A stretch of 64,000 nt of DNA from Flavobacterium sharifuzzamanii (lineage in GTDB: Bacteria > Bacteroidota > Bacteroidia > Flavobacteriales > Flavobacteriaceae): the NCBI RefSeq assembly GCF_003254585.1, contig NZ_QJGZ01000036.1, positions 1 to 64,000 of the forward strand, read 5' to 3'. Under the pieces are notes generated by a model. The model worked only from the letters and a program-made list of their open reading frames with translations, ran no database searches and was not told where the DNA came from. Positions 53,418-61,219 of the stretch are shown here, piece after piece; position 1 is the stretch's first letter; each line of letters begins with the position of its first letter. Both the position numbers and the translations under genes were made by a program.

Positions 53418-54458
53418 TCAAGAAACATAAAAAGAAGCATTTTCTACATTGATGATATCAATAGGAAGTAAAATGGTTTCAGGAATATCTTTTCTGAATA
53501 AAAAGTGCTCTACTAAAGTGCTGACGCCTAAATAAGCCTGTCTCTTTTGGTTTTGATGGATTAAAAAATGAACCAATCCTTGATTTAAGAAGCTGACGTT
53601 TTTGTCAATTAAATCATAGCCAATCAAAGCGATTTTTTTGTCTGTTAAATTAAACAGTGTAGAAGCAATTTGATAAGCTTTTGAAGTGGTGATGAAAATA
53701 CCGCTCAAATCTGGATTTTCGTTTATAAAAGCTGGCAGTTTAGTTTCTATATTGGAATATTTCAATTTTAATGTTGTGACAGAAAAATCAGGAAGGTTTT
53801 TTTCTTCAAAATAACTCCTAAAACCTCGTTCTTTTTCCTGCATGTGAACCGCGTTTTTAAGACTCTCGTCAATATGGATAATAGCGATTTGACCTTTCGG
53901 CAGAATTAAATTCATTAAACTCGCAGCAACACGGCCGCTTTTGTATAAATCCTGTCCAACAAAACTTTTTATAGAAGAAGATTCCACCTGGTTATTAAAA
54001 GTGTTTACCATAATTCCCAGTTCGTCATATTGTTTTATGATTTCTACAGTCTCTTTATGGAAAAGAGGTGCTAATAAAACCGCGTCTGGTGATTGGGTTA
54101 TAATAGTTTCGTGAACTTTAAGGAAAGATTTTGTACTTTCTGGATTGAAATAATGTGTTTCAATGATAACATTATAAGCTTTATATTCTGTTATTGCATC
54201 TTGGATTCCGTTAACACATGGAAGCCAGTAAGGGTCAAATACAGGATCTGGAAGCAAAACGCAAATGCGGTACACTTTTGTACTTTTTAAATTTCGCGCA
54301 ATTAAGTTGGGTTCGTAATCAATTACATTTAGAACTTCATTGATTTTTTCGAGCGCAGCAGGAGAGACTTTTCCTCTGTTGTGCAGCACGCGGTCTACAG
54401 TTCCTTTAGAAACTCCAGCCATTTGTGCTATATCCTTAATTGTGTACTTTTTATCCAT
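53418..54458 (-). CDS. LacI-family transcriptional regulator of the glycan locus
   Basis: 346 residues. The N-terminal helix-turn-helix (YTIKDIAQMAGVSKGTVDRVLH, residues 5-26) with hinge helix (NLIARNLKS) is followed by a periplasmic-binding-type sensor domain (RICVLLPDPVFDPYWLPCVNGI, GYDLIDKNVSFLNQG). The TVDRVLHNRG variant is the one I know from Bacteroidota sugar regulators. It is flanked by the paired operator at 54518, which it likely binds, and is divergent from the kinase operon. A TATATTTG element ends six bases before its ATG, so its mRNA is probably leaderless. Effector unknown, presumably a sugar or sugar phosphate. Confidence 0.92.
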   Translation of the reverse strand: MDKKYTIKDIAQMAGVSKGTVDRVLHNRGKVSPAALEKINEVLNVIDYEPNLIARNLKSTKVYRICVLLPDPVFDPYWLPCVNGIQDAITEYKAYNVIIETHYFNPESTKSFLKVHETIITQSPDAVLLAPLFHKETVEIIKQYDELGIMVNTFNNQVESSSIKSFVGQDLYKSGRVAASLMNLILPKGQIAIIHIDESLKNAVHMQEKERGFRSYFEEKNLPDFSVTTLKLKYSNIETKLPAFINENPDLSGIFITTSKAYQIASTLFNLTDKKIALIGYDLIDKNVSFLNQGLVHFLIHQNQKRQAYLGVSTLVEHFLFRKDIPETILLPIDIINVENASFYVS

Positions 54459-54463
54459 ATGAG

Positions 54464-54471
54464 CAAATATA
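54464..54471 (-). promoter_or_regulatory. lacI-type gene -7 element (TATATTTG), nearly abutting the start codon
   Basis: A perfect TAnnTTTG match on the minus strand; only five bases separate it from the ATG at 54458. Suggests a leaderless or near-leaderless mRNA. Confidence 0.5.
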
Positions 54472-54517
54472 AAAACTTTGAGTTAATAAACGAGATTTTT
54501 TTGTAAGAATTGCAAAA

Positions 54518-54554
54518 TGTGCTCGAGAACATAAAAAAAGTGTGTTCGAGCACA
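54518..54554. promoter_or_regulatory. Paired operator of the kinase operon and lacI (TGTGCTCGAGAACA N9 TGTGTTCGAGCACA)
   Basis: 14-bp sites at 54518-54531 and 54541-54554, the exact inverse of the pair at 52288-52324 including the 9-bp spacing. It lies in the divergent gap, so it can control both lacI and the kinase operon. Confidence 0.82.
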
Positions 54555-54569
54555 TTTTTTGTTTTTTTC

Positions 54570-54600
54570 TTGTTTTATAAAAATATAATCTATAGTTTCG
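54570..54600 (+). promoter_or_regulatory. Kinase-operon promoter TTG-N20-TAGTTTCG
   Basis: TTG (54570-54572) and TAGTTTCG (54593-54600), 20 bp apart. The sequence from the operators through the -7 box is almost identical to the susC control region on the opposite strand. Start predicted near 54607, about 80 nt before the GTG start of the kinase gene. Confidence 0.7.
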
Positions 54601-54689
54601 TGAAATCAAAACCGAAAAACTAAAATAAAAATATAACCTAATAATGTTGTAATTTGTTGAATTGCAATATTTTAACACAATGTGTTTAC

Positions 54690-55781
54690 GTGAAAAAAAT
54701 TACCTCATTAGCTCCCGGCCGAACTTGTCTGTTTGGTGATCATCAGGATTATTTAGGGTTGCCTGTCATTGCCTGTGCGATAGATCGAAGCATTAAATTA
54801 ATAGCAAAAGAAAATCAGACCGAAACATTTGTTCTGAATATGATTGATATTAATGAAATTCGGATCATCGATATACATGAGACTTTCGAAAAATTAGAAT
54901 CTAGAGATTATTTTGCATCCTCATTGCGTGTCTTACGCAGATATGGTTGCAAACCAACTTCAGGTTACACAATTACAATTACTGGAGATATTCCGATTAA
55001 TTCAGGAACATCGAGTTCATCGGCTTTGTTAATGGCTTGGATTCGTTTTCTTATAGAAGCTTTCGGAATTGATCATGAAGTTACGCCTGAGTTTCTCTCA
55101 AAATTAGGCTACGAGTCTGAAGTATTGGAGCATGGAGAACCTGGCGGAATGATGGATCATTTTAGTATTGGAGTTGGTAATATTGTTTACATCAATACTA
55201 AAAAACCTTTTTCTTTTGATGTTATAGGAACAGAGCTGAAAGGTTTAATTACTGGAGTCTCGGGTGTTCCAAAGGAAACTATCGGACTTCTTGGTGAGTT
55301 AAAAGGAAATGCTTTAATGGCGATTGATATTGTAAAGCAGAATTATCCGCAGTTTGATTTAAATGCTTCCGAAATTGAGGATTTGGATAAATACAGAAAT
55401 TGTCTGCCAGATCGTCTAATTCCATTTTTTGAGGCTGCCATAAAGAATTATTACTTTACTAAAGAAGCTTTAAAAGAATTTCAAAAACCAGCTTTGGATC
55501 TAAAGAAGATTGGAGCTTTAATGAATGGCCATCATGAAGTTTTGCGTGATTTGTTGAAAATAACTGTTCCCAGAATTGATGCAATGGTCAATGCGGCATT
55601 GAAAGCGGGAGCATACGGAGCAAAAATTGTAGGCTCTGGCGGTGGTGGAAGCATTGTGGTAATTGCCGATCCTAAACATGAAGATACGGTTATAAAAGCG
55701 ATTTTGCACGCAGGAGCTCAAGAAGCTTATGCGGTAAATGTTGATCCAGGAGTACGAATTATTGATAATATTGAAAATTAA
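54690..55781 (+). CDS. GHMP-superfamily sugar kinase (galactokinase-like)
   Basis: 363 residues from a GTG at 54690, which places the conserved N-terminus ITSLAPGRTCLFGDHQDYLG at residues 4-23; the longer TTG start adds twelve cysteine-rich, non-conserved residues. GHMP motif 1 is that segment, motif 2 is GDIPINSGTSSSSALL (about 99-114) and motif 3 is KIVGSGGGGSIVV near residue 310. Kinases with the GEHTDY-like motif phosphorylate the anomeric position of galactose-type sugars. Here the motif reads GDHQDY, so the exact sugar is open. Six bases upstream of a nucleotidyltransferase gene, implying sugar to sugar-1-phosphate to NDP-sugar salvage. Confidence 0.85.
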   Translation: MKKITSLAPGRTCLFGDHQDYLGLPVIACAIDRSIKLIAKENQTETFVLNMIDINEIRIIDIHETFEKLESRDYFASSLRVLRRYGCKPTSGYTITITGDIPINSGTSSSSALLMAWIRFLIEAFGIDHEVTPEFLSKLGYESEVLEHGEPGGMMDHFSIGVGNIVYINTKKPFSFDVIGTELKGLITGVSGVPKETIGLLGELKGNALMAIDIVKQNYPQFDLNASEIEDLDKYRNCLPDRLIPFFEAAIKNYYFTKEALKEFQKPALDLKKIGALMNGHHEVLRDLLKITVPRIDAMVNAALKAGAYGAKIVGSGGGGSIVVIADPKHEDTVIKAILHAGAQEAYAVNVDPGVRIIDNIEN

Positions 55782-55787
55782 AATAAA

Positions 55788-56669
55788 ATGCACGACAGTT
55801 TAGTGATTTTAGCCGGCGGAGCTTCTTCTCGTATGAAAAAAGAAGCGGTTATAGATAATTTATCTCCAGAAGAAATTTCGCAGGCCAACGAAAGAAGTAA
55901 AGGTTTAATAGGTGTTGGCGCGAGCGGAAGACCTTTGTTGGATTATCTTTTATGGAATGCGAAAAAAGCAGGCTATAAAAACATCTATATTATAATAGGA
56001 GAACAAGGAGAATTATTTAAAGAGTTTTATGGAAGTAAAATGAAAGATAATGATTTTCATGGACTCAATATTTCATTTGCTGTTCAGTATATTCCTGAAG
56101 GAAGAGTAAAGCCTTTTGGAACTGCAGATGCTCTGTTTCAGGCTGTAGAGCAATATCCAGAGTTGAATTCGCAATTTTATTCGGTTTGCAATAGCGATAA
56201 TTTGTATTCGGCTGAAGCATTGCGTGCTTTGAGAGAAACTGAAAGTCCAAATGCTTTTATTAGTTATGATCGTGATGCAATGGATTTTCCGTTAGAGCGT
56301 ATTTCTCGTTTTGCAATTGTCAAATTAGATCAAAACAATCAGCTGTTGGATATTCTGGAAAAGCCTACAGAAGAAGATTTGGAACAATATAAAGATTCAG
56401 AAGGTAAGATTCGTGTTAGTATGAATGCTTTTAAGTTTAACGGAAAGACCTTATATATACATCTTAAAAATTGTCCTGTTCATCCGGAGCGTGACGAAAA
56501 GGAGCTTCCAACGGTTCTTTTGAACTCTGTTAAAGAAAATCCGCAAACTACTGTTGGAATTCCGTTTTCTGAGCACGTACCAGACTTAACAGCCAAAGAA
56601 GATATTGCCGAAGTAAAAACATATTTGGCAAAATATTATCCTGATTTAAATTGGAATAATAAAAATTAA
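55788..56669 (+). CDS. Sugar-phosphate nucleotidyltransferase-like protein
   Basis: 293 residues, cytoplasmic. The N-terminal LAGGASSRMKK is the nucleotide-binding loop of the NTP-transferase family, followed by a 20-30-residue insertion. Then come SGRPLLDYLLWNAKKAGYKNIYIIIGE, PEGRVKPFGTADALFQAV (the usual 'GTA.A' segment) and VCNSDNLYS with the metal-binding aspartate. It would join the sugar-1-phosphate from the adjacent kinase to a nucleotide. Nucleotide and sugar are unpredictable. The unusual insertion after the GG loop (residues about 12-40, rich in Glu/Ser/Asn) may set the specificity. It is translationally linked to the kinase, with a 6-bp gap. Confidence 0.82.
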   Translation: MHDSLVILAGGASSRMKKEAVIDNLSPEEISQANERSKGLIGVGASGRPLLDYLLWNAKKAGYKNIYIIIGEQGELFKEFYGSKMKDNDFHGLNISFAVQYIPEGRVKPFGTADALFQAVEQYPELNSQFYSVCNSDNLYSAEALRALRETESPNAFISYDRDAMDFPLERISRFAIVKLDQNNQLLDILEKPTEEDLEQYKDSEGKIRVSMNAFKFNGKTLYIHLKNCPVHPERDEKELPTVLLNSVKENPQTTVGIPFSEHVPDLTAKEDIAEVKTYLAKYYPDLNWNNKN

Positions 56670-56714
56670 CAAAACTTTCATATCTAAATTAGAGAATAAG
56701 GAAATTTAATGTAG

Positions 56715-56722
56715 TACTTTTG
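56715..56722 (+). promoter_or_regulatory. Possible internal promoter -7 box (TACTTTTG) ahead of the symporter gene
   Basis: An exact TAnnTTTG match in the 165-bp gap between the nucleotidyltransferase and symporter genes, 112 bp before the ATG. No good TTG box. Just downstream lies a small inverted repeat (ATGCA at 56736-56740, TGCAT at 56747-56751), a candidate regulator site. Suggests that the symporter and nagB can be expressed separately. Confidence 0.4.
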
Positions 56723-56834
56723 TTTTGCAAAAAAAATGCAGATATTTGCATAAATTACGCAATCAATAATGTGAGAGTTGATTCTAATTTAGATTTTGAA
56801 TTAAATAAATCTATAACTAAATCAACCAAAAATT

Positions 56835-58214
56835 ATGACAAACATTCAAAGTACATTACAGGTAGAGAAAAAAAGTGCCATTGTTCCGATGGTAATTTTA
56901 ACCTTATTGTTTTTTATTCTAGGATTTGTAACCTGGCTTAACGGGCCATTAATTCCGTTTTTTGAATTAGCTTGCGAATTAACTTCTTCGCAAGCCTATT
57001 TTGTGACTTTCGCATTTTATATTGCCTATTTTGTTATGGCAGTTCCTTCTTCGTATATCATTGAAAAAGTGGGATATAAAAACGGAATTTCCTTAGGATT
57101 ATTGATTATCGCTGCAGGAGCTTTTATGTTTTATCCAGCAGCTTCAAGCCGTACATTTTTACTGTTTTTATTAGCCTTATTTATCATGGGAACTGGTTTG
57201 GCAGTTTTACAGACAGCTTCAAATCCGTATGTTGTTGTAATTGGCCCAAGAGAAAGTGCTGCTGCAAGAATCAGCGTTTTAGGAATTGCAAATAAACTGG
57301 CTGGTTTTGTAGCGCCGATTGTGCTTACTGTTTTGGTTTTGTCTAATATGCAAGACTTTACTGCAGATAAAATTGCCTTGATGGATGAAGCTGCAAAAAC
57401 TAGCGCATTAAATTCTCTTGCATTACAATTACAAACACCGTATCTTTATATGGGGTTGATTATTACTGTTTTAGCTCTTATGGTGAAATTTTCTCCTCTG
57501 CCAGAAATTGATTTGGATGAAGAAGGGAATGTATCGAACTTAAGTATTTTTAAACAGATTAAAAATGCCTTTCAACACCCACAGCTTGTCTTAGGAGTAA
57601 TCACTTTAATGCTGTATTTGTCTGCCGAAGTTTTGGCGGGAGATTCTATCGGAGCTTTCGGAAAACAGCTTGGAGTATACGGTGAAGGAGGAAATTTCTA
57701 TCTTAAATTGACATCATTTACCATGTCAGCAATGGTTATTGGATACGTTCTTGGAATAGTCCTGATTCCTAAATATGTTTCGCAAGTCACTGCTTTAAAA
57801 GTGTCTGGAATGCTTGGTTTGGTGCTAGTTTTAGCGATTGTTTTGATCTCTCCGAAAATAATGATTGCATTGCCTGGAACTCCAAATATACCATTGGTAA
57901 TATTTTTAGTAGCACTTTTAGGATTGGCAAATGCATTATGCTGGCCAGCAATCTGGCCAATGGCATTAGAGGATTTAGGAGGATATACAAAAATAGGAAG
58001 CGCTATTCTGATTATGGGAATTATAGGTGGAGCGGTTTTTCCACTTTTTTACGGAATGATCACTGAAAGCATTAATTCTGCAAATCTTGCAAAAAATATG
58101 CAAGGTGTTTCAAAAAGCGGTAATCAATTGGCATATCTAATGCTACTGCCTTCTTATGCAATGATTTTGTTTTATGCTGTTAAAGGGCATAAATACAGGA
58201 AATGGAATAGTTGA
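56835..58214 (+). CDS. MFS sugar/proton symporter (FucP/GluP/NagP type)
   Basis: 459 residues, twelve membrane helices. The family signature is clear: LTLLFFILGFVTWLNGPLIPFF at helix 1, FITGTGLAVLQTASNPYV-like (ALFIMGTGLAVLQTASNPYV, about 105-125) and ALEDLGGYTKIGSAILIMGIIGGAVFP near helix 10-11. Related transporters carry L-fucose, glucose/galactose or N-acetylglucosamine with protons. Followed 24 bp later by nagB, which favours GlcNAc or a related amino sugar. Inner membrane. Confidence 0.9.
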   Translation: MTNIQSTLQVEKKSAIVPMVILTLLFFILGFVTWLNGPLIPFFELACELTSSQAYFVTFAFYIAYFVMAVPSSYIIEKVGYKNGISLGLLIIAAGAFMFYPAASSRTFLLFLLALFIMGTGLAVLQTASNPYVVVIGPRESAAARISVLGIANKLAGFVAPIVLTVLVLSNMQDFTADKIALMDEAAKTSALNSLALQLQTPYLYMGLIITVLALMVKFSPLPEIDLDEEGNVSNLSIFKQIKNAFQHPQLVLGVITLMLYLSAEVLAGDSIGAFGKQLGVYGEGGNFYLKLTSFTMSAMVIGYVLGIVLIPKYVSQVTALKVSGMLGLVLVLAIVLISPKIMIALPGTPNIPLVIFLVALLGLANALCWPAIWPMALEDLGGYTKIGSAILIMGIIGGAVFPLFYGMITESINSANLAKNMQGVSKSGNQLAYLMLLPSYAMILFYAVKGHKYRKWNS

Positions 58215-58238
58215 ACAAAAAATAAAAATTAATATATC

Positions 58239-60167
58239 ATGTTAAAAAGTAAAATCGACAAAGCAACAGGTTTCGAAAAACGATTCGAAAACATTAACAC
58301 AGTTGTTTTTGAAAATTCAACAGATGCTTCAAAAGAGGTAGCGCAAGAAATTGCAGCTTTAATTAAAGAAAAACAAAAAGAAGGAAAACCATGTATTTTA
58401 GGTTTGGCAACTGGTTCTTCTCCAAAAGGTTTGTATGCGGAATTAGTGCGTCTTCATAAAGAAGAAGGTTTGAGTTTCAAAAACGTAATCAGTTTTAACT
58501 TGGATGAATATTATCCAATGGAACCAAATTCAATCAACAGTTATGTTCGTTTCATGAAAGAACTTTTGTTTGATCATGTCGATATTTTACCTGAAAATGC
58601 TCACGTTCCAGACGGACTTTTAACAAAAGAACAAATCGCAGATTATTGCCACGAATATGAAGCTAAAATTGAAGCTTTAGGCGGAATTGATCTTCAGATT
58701 CTTGGAATTGGAGGAAATGGACACATCGGATTTAATGAGTCTGGTTCGCTTCAAAACTCTAAAACTCGTTTGGTGGCTTTAGATCATATTACAAGAGTGG
58801 CTGCAAGTAAAGATTTCTTTGGTTTAAATAATACGCCAAGAACTGCGATTACGCTTGGTGTTAAAAAAATCATGGAAGCAAAAAGAGTGATCTTGTTAGC
58901 TTGGGGTGAAGGAAAAGCAAACATTGTAAAAAAATCTGTTGAAGATGAAGTTACAAACCGCGTTCCTGCTTCATTCTTGCAAGAACATAACAATGCGGTT
59001 TTTGTTTTAGATAAAGAAGCTTCTTCAAAATTAACGAGAATCAACAAGCCTTGGTTGGTTGAAAAAATCGTTTGGACAGATAAATTGACTCGTAAAGCAG
59101 TTTTAGGATTGGCATTAGATCTTAAAAAACCAATTTTAATGCTTACTGATGCAGATTATATCGAAAACGGTATGAGCGATTTGTTGGCAGATTCAGGTCC
59201 AGCTTACGATACTAACATTAAGATATTTAATAAATTACAAAATACAATTACAGGTTGGCCAGGTGGAAAACCAAATGCAGACGATACAAATCGTCCTGAA
59301 AGAGCAGAACCTGCTAAAAAACGTGTATTGATTTTCAGTCCGCATCCTGATGACGATATTATCAGTATGGGAGGAACTTTTATGCGTCTGCAAGAGCAAG
59401 GACATGAAGTGCACGTAGCGTACCAAACGTCTGGAAACATTGCGGTGGCAGATGATGAAGCATTGCGTTTTGCAAGATTCGTAATTGACTACAACGAGAA
59501 ATTCGGAATCAAAAGCGAAGAAGCAGATAACATCTACAAAAAAGCAGAAGCATTTTTGCAGAACAAAAAGAACAGTGAAATTGATATTCCAGAAGTTCGT
59601 TACATTAAAGGTTTAATCAGAAAAGGAGAGGCGAGAGCTACAAGTTATTTTGTGGGGCTTCCAGATTCTCAGATTCACTTTATGGAATTGCCTTTCTATG
59701 AAACTGGAACAATCGAGAAAAAACCAATCGGACCAGAAGATATTCAGTTGACAGTTGATTTAATTGAAAAAATTAAACCGCATCAAATTTATGCGGCTGG
59801 AGATTTAGCAGATCCGCACGGAACGCACAAAGTTTGTTTAGATGCAATTTTTGAGGCGGTTAAAGTTTTAAAACCAAAAGAATTCATGAACGACTGCTGG
59901 TTATGGTTATACCGTGGAGCTTGGCAAGAGTGGGGAATTGACGAAGTTGAAATGGCTGTTCCAATGAGTCCAGATCAGGTTTTAGCAAAACGTCACGGAA
60001 TCTTTAAACACCAGTCTCAAAAAGACGGAGTTGTTTTTCAAGGAACAGATGCAAGAGAGTTCTGGCAGAGAGCAGAAGATAGAAACCGCGAAACAGCTGA
60101 ATTATACCACCAATTAGGTTTGGCAACTTATGCTGCAATGGAAGCTTTCGTGAGATGGCACTATTAA
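58239..60167 (+). CDS. nagB: Glucosamine-6-phosphate deaminase fused to a PIG-L deacetylase-like domain
   Basis: 642 residues. The N-terminal NagB domain (about 20-275) has LGLATGSSPKGLYAEL, SFNLDEYYPM with the catalytic aspartate, and GIGGNGHIGFNESGS. It converts glucosamine-6-P to fructose-6-P and ammonia. From about 360 a LmbE/PIG-L domain carries the zinc motif FSPHPDDD (about 369-373) and a second histidine site in DLADPHGTHKVCLDA. The family's usual motif is HPDDE; here the last residue is Asp. The NagB-PIG-L fusion is standard in Bacteroidota and may let one protein deacetylate and deaminate, but this has not been shown here. Last gene of the rightward arm; supports an amino-sugar ligand. 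Confidence 0.94.
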   Translation: MLKSKIDKATGFEKRFENINTVVFENSTDASKEVAQEIAALIKEKQKEGKPCILGLATGSSPKGLYAELVRLHKEEGLSFKNVISFNLDEYYPMEPNSINSYVRFMKELLFDHVDILPENAHVPDGLLTKEQIADYCHEYEAKIEALGGIDLQILGIGGNGHIGFNESGSLQNSKTRLVALDHITRVAASKDFFGLNNTPRTAITLGVKKIMEAKRVILLAWGEGKANIVKKSVEDEVTNRVPASFLQEHNNAVFVLDKEASSKLTRINKPWLVEKIVWTDKLTRKAVLGLALDLKKPILMLTDADYIENGMSDLLADSGPAYDTNIKIFNKLQNTITGWPGGKPNADDTNRPERAEPAKKRVLIFSPHPDDDIISMGGTFMRLQEQGHEVHVAYQTSGNIAVADDEALRFARFVIDYNEKFGIKSEEADNIYKKAEAFLQNKKNSEIDIPEVRYIKGLIRKGEARATSYFVGLPDSQIHFMELPFYETGTIEKKPIGPEDIQLTVDLIEKIKPHQIYAAGDLADPHGTHKVCLDAIFEAVKVLKPKEFMNDCWLWLYRGAWQEWGIDEVEMAVPMSPDQVLAKRHGIFKHQSQKDGVVFQGTDAREFWQRAEDRNRETAELYHQLGLATYAAMEAFVRWHY

Positions 60168-60170
60168 AAA

Positions 60171-60205
60171 GTGACAAAGGTTCAGAGGGACAAAGGGACA
60201 GAGGT
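60171..60205. repeat. Degenerate CAAAGGTTC-type repeat after nagB
   Basis: GTGACAAAGGTTCAGAGGGACAAAGGGACAG, a single-arm member of the family at 8892, 27588 and 28272. No hairpin partner is visible. Confidence 0.55.
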
Positions 60206-60284
60206 TTCTAATCTGGGCTGAACTTTTTTCAAATAGTATTTTTGAAGCAGGAAGAGAGAATGAAATAATGTTCTTTTTTCTTGC

Positions 60285-60444
60285 TTCTTTTTTTAAAGAT
60301 GCTAAGATACTGAGGTGCTAAGGTTCTAAGTTTTTTAATCTTTGATTTAATAATCTGTGAGAATCCTTTTAATCTGTGGCAAATAAATAATAGCTTTGCA
60401 TATAATTGAAGCAAGAAGAAAGTATAAGTCTTTCCTCTTGCTTC
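60285..60444. repeat. Intergenic repeats: GATGCTAAGATACTGAGG unit and GAAGCAAGAAG hairpin
   Basis: AAAGATGCTAAGATACTGAGG with reiterated GGTGCTAAGG/TTCTAAG words, then two AATCTGTG words. A hairpin follows at 60408-60444 (GAAGCAAGAAGAAAG / CTTTCCTCTTGCTTC, one mismatch), ending 16 bp before the DUF3820 start. A weaker version of the hairpin arms flanks 60246-60290. No gene is visible in 60168-60460. Confidence 0.6.
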
Positions 60445-60460
60445 TTTCTTCTTAAAAACC

Positions 60461-60691
60461 ATGGATCAAGACAAAAAACAACTCATAAAATTAGCCCACA
60501 CCAAAATGCCTTTCGGAAAATACGAAGGAAGATACTTAATTGATTTGCCTGAATATTACGTGGTTTGGTATCATAATAAAGGATTTCCAAAAGGAGAATT
60601 AGGGCGGCAATTGCAATTGATTTATGAATTGAAATTAAACGGATTGGAAGAATTGATTCGAAATATCAAAAAACAATATCCGAAACCTTAA
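60461..60691 (+). CDS. DUF3820-family small protein
   Basis: 76 residues, cytoplasmic. The core MPFGKYEGRYLIDLPEYYVVW and KGFPKGELGRQLQLIYELKLNGLE matches the DUF3820 pattern ('mpFGKYkGr.l.dlP..Yl.Wf...GfPkg.lG'), a short family of about 70 residues with no settled function, sometimes annotated as a putative quorum-sensing-regulated factor. It starts at an ATG 16 bp after a hairpin. Next to the glycan locus by position only. Confidence 0.85.
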   Translation: MDQDKKQLIKLAHTKMPFGKYEGRYLIDLPEYYVVWYHNKGFPKGELGRQLQLIYELKLNGLEELIRNIKKQYPKP

Positions 60692-60795
60692 TTCAGAAAA
60701 AGAAGGTTAATTTAATTGTTGATAACTTAGATTGGATTGCCCTAGTTTGTGTAAGTCGTTTTCTATTTTTGTCAGAACTAACAAAACAATTTTTT

Positions 60796-61206
60796 ATGGA
60801 AAACAATTTACCTTCTTCAAATGCTGGCCAATCACTAGGTATTATCGCTTTAATTTTTGGTATTATCGGTGTATTAGCGGCATTTATCCCTTGCTTTGGA
60901 TTTATTGCAGTTTTATTCGGAATTCTTGCAATAGTATTCGGAGCAATTGCTTTGAATCAAGCAAAAAAAGAAAATGCATCGACTTCTTTGCCAAAAGCTG
61001 GTCTTTATTTAGGAATTGCTGCAACAATTTTTGTTATTATCTGGGTTGCAATTTTTGTAGGCTCAGTAGGTTCTATGGCATTAGAGCATAAAGATGAGAT
61101 TCAGAGAGCGTTAGATTCTGTCAAAGTGGAACAAATACAAACAGATGATTCTTTAAATGTAAAAGTGCAGGTAGATTCTACTACAATTGAAACTACTGTA
61201 AAATAA
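60796..61206 (+). CDS. DUF4190-like small membrane protein
   Basis: 136 residues from the ATG at 60796; the open frame begins earlier at a TTG that overlaps a TATTTTTG promoter box (60764-60771), so the inner start is preferred. A short hydrophilic N-terminus (MENNLPSSNAGQSLGIIALI) precedes three membrane helices with the Gly/Ala-rich FGIIGVLAAFIPCFGFIAVLFG and FGAIALNQAKKENAS pattern seen in DUF4190-type proteins. After the last helix comes a roughly 45-residue acidic extracytoplasmic tail. Function unknown. 13 bp upstream of another membrane-protein gene, probably one transcript. Confidence 0.72.
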   Translation: MENNLPSSNAGQSLGIIALIFGIIGVLAAFIPCFGFIAVLFGILAIVFGAIALNQAKKENASTSLPKAGLYLGIAATIFVIIWVAIFVGSVGSMALEHKDEIQRALDSVKVEQIQTDDSLNVKVQVDSTTIETTVK

Positions 61207-61219
61207 CTTCTTGAATAAA

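Noticed and set aside
54654..54692. TTG start for the sugar kinase
   Set aside because: Adds twelve non-conserved residues; the GTG at 54690 starts exactly at the conserved MKKITSLAPGR-like N-terminus.
60732..61091. 119-residue frame overlapping the DUF4190-like gene in another frame
   Set aside because: Cysteine- and phenylalanine-rich shadow; the overlapping frame has a clear membrane-protein pattern and a better start.
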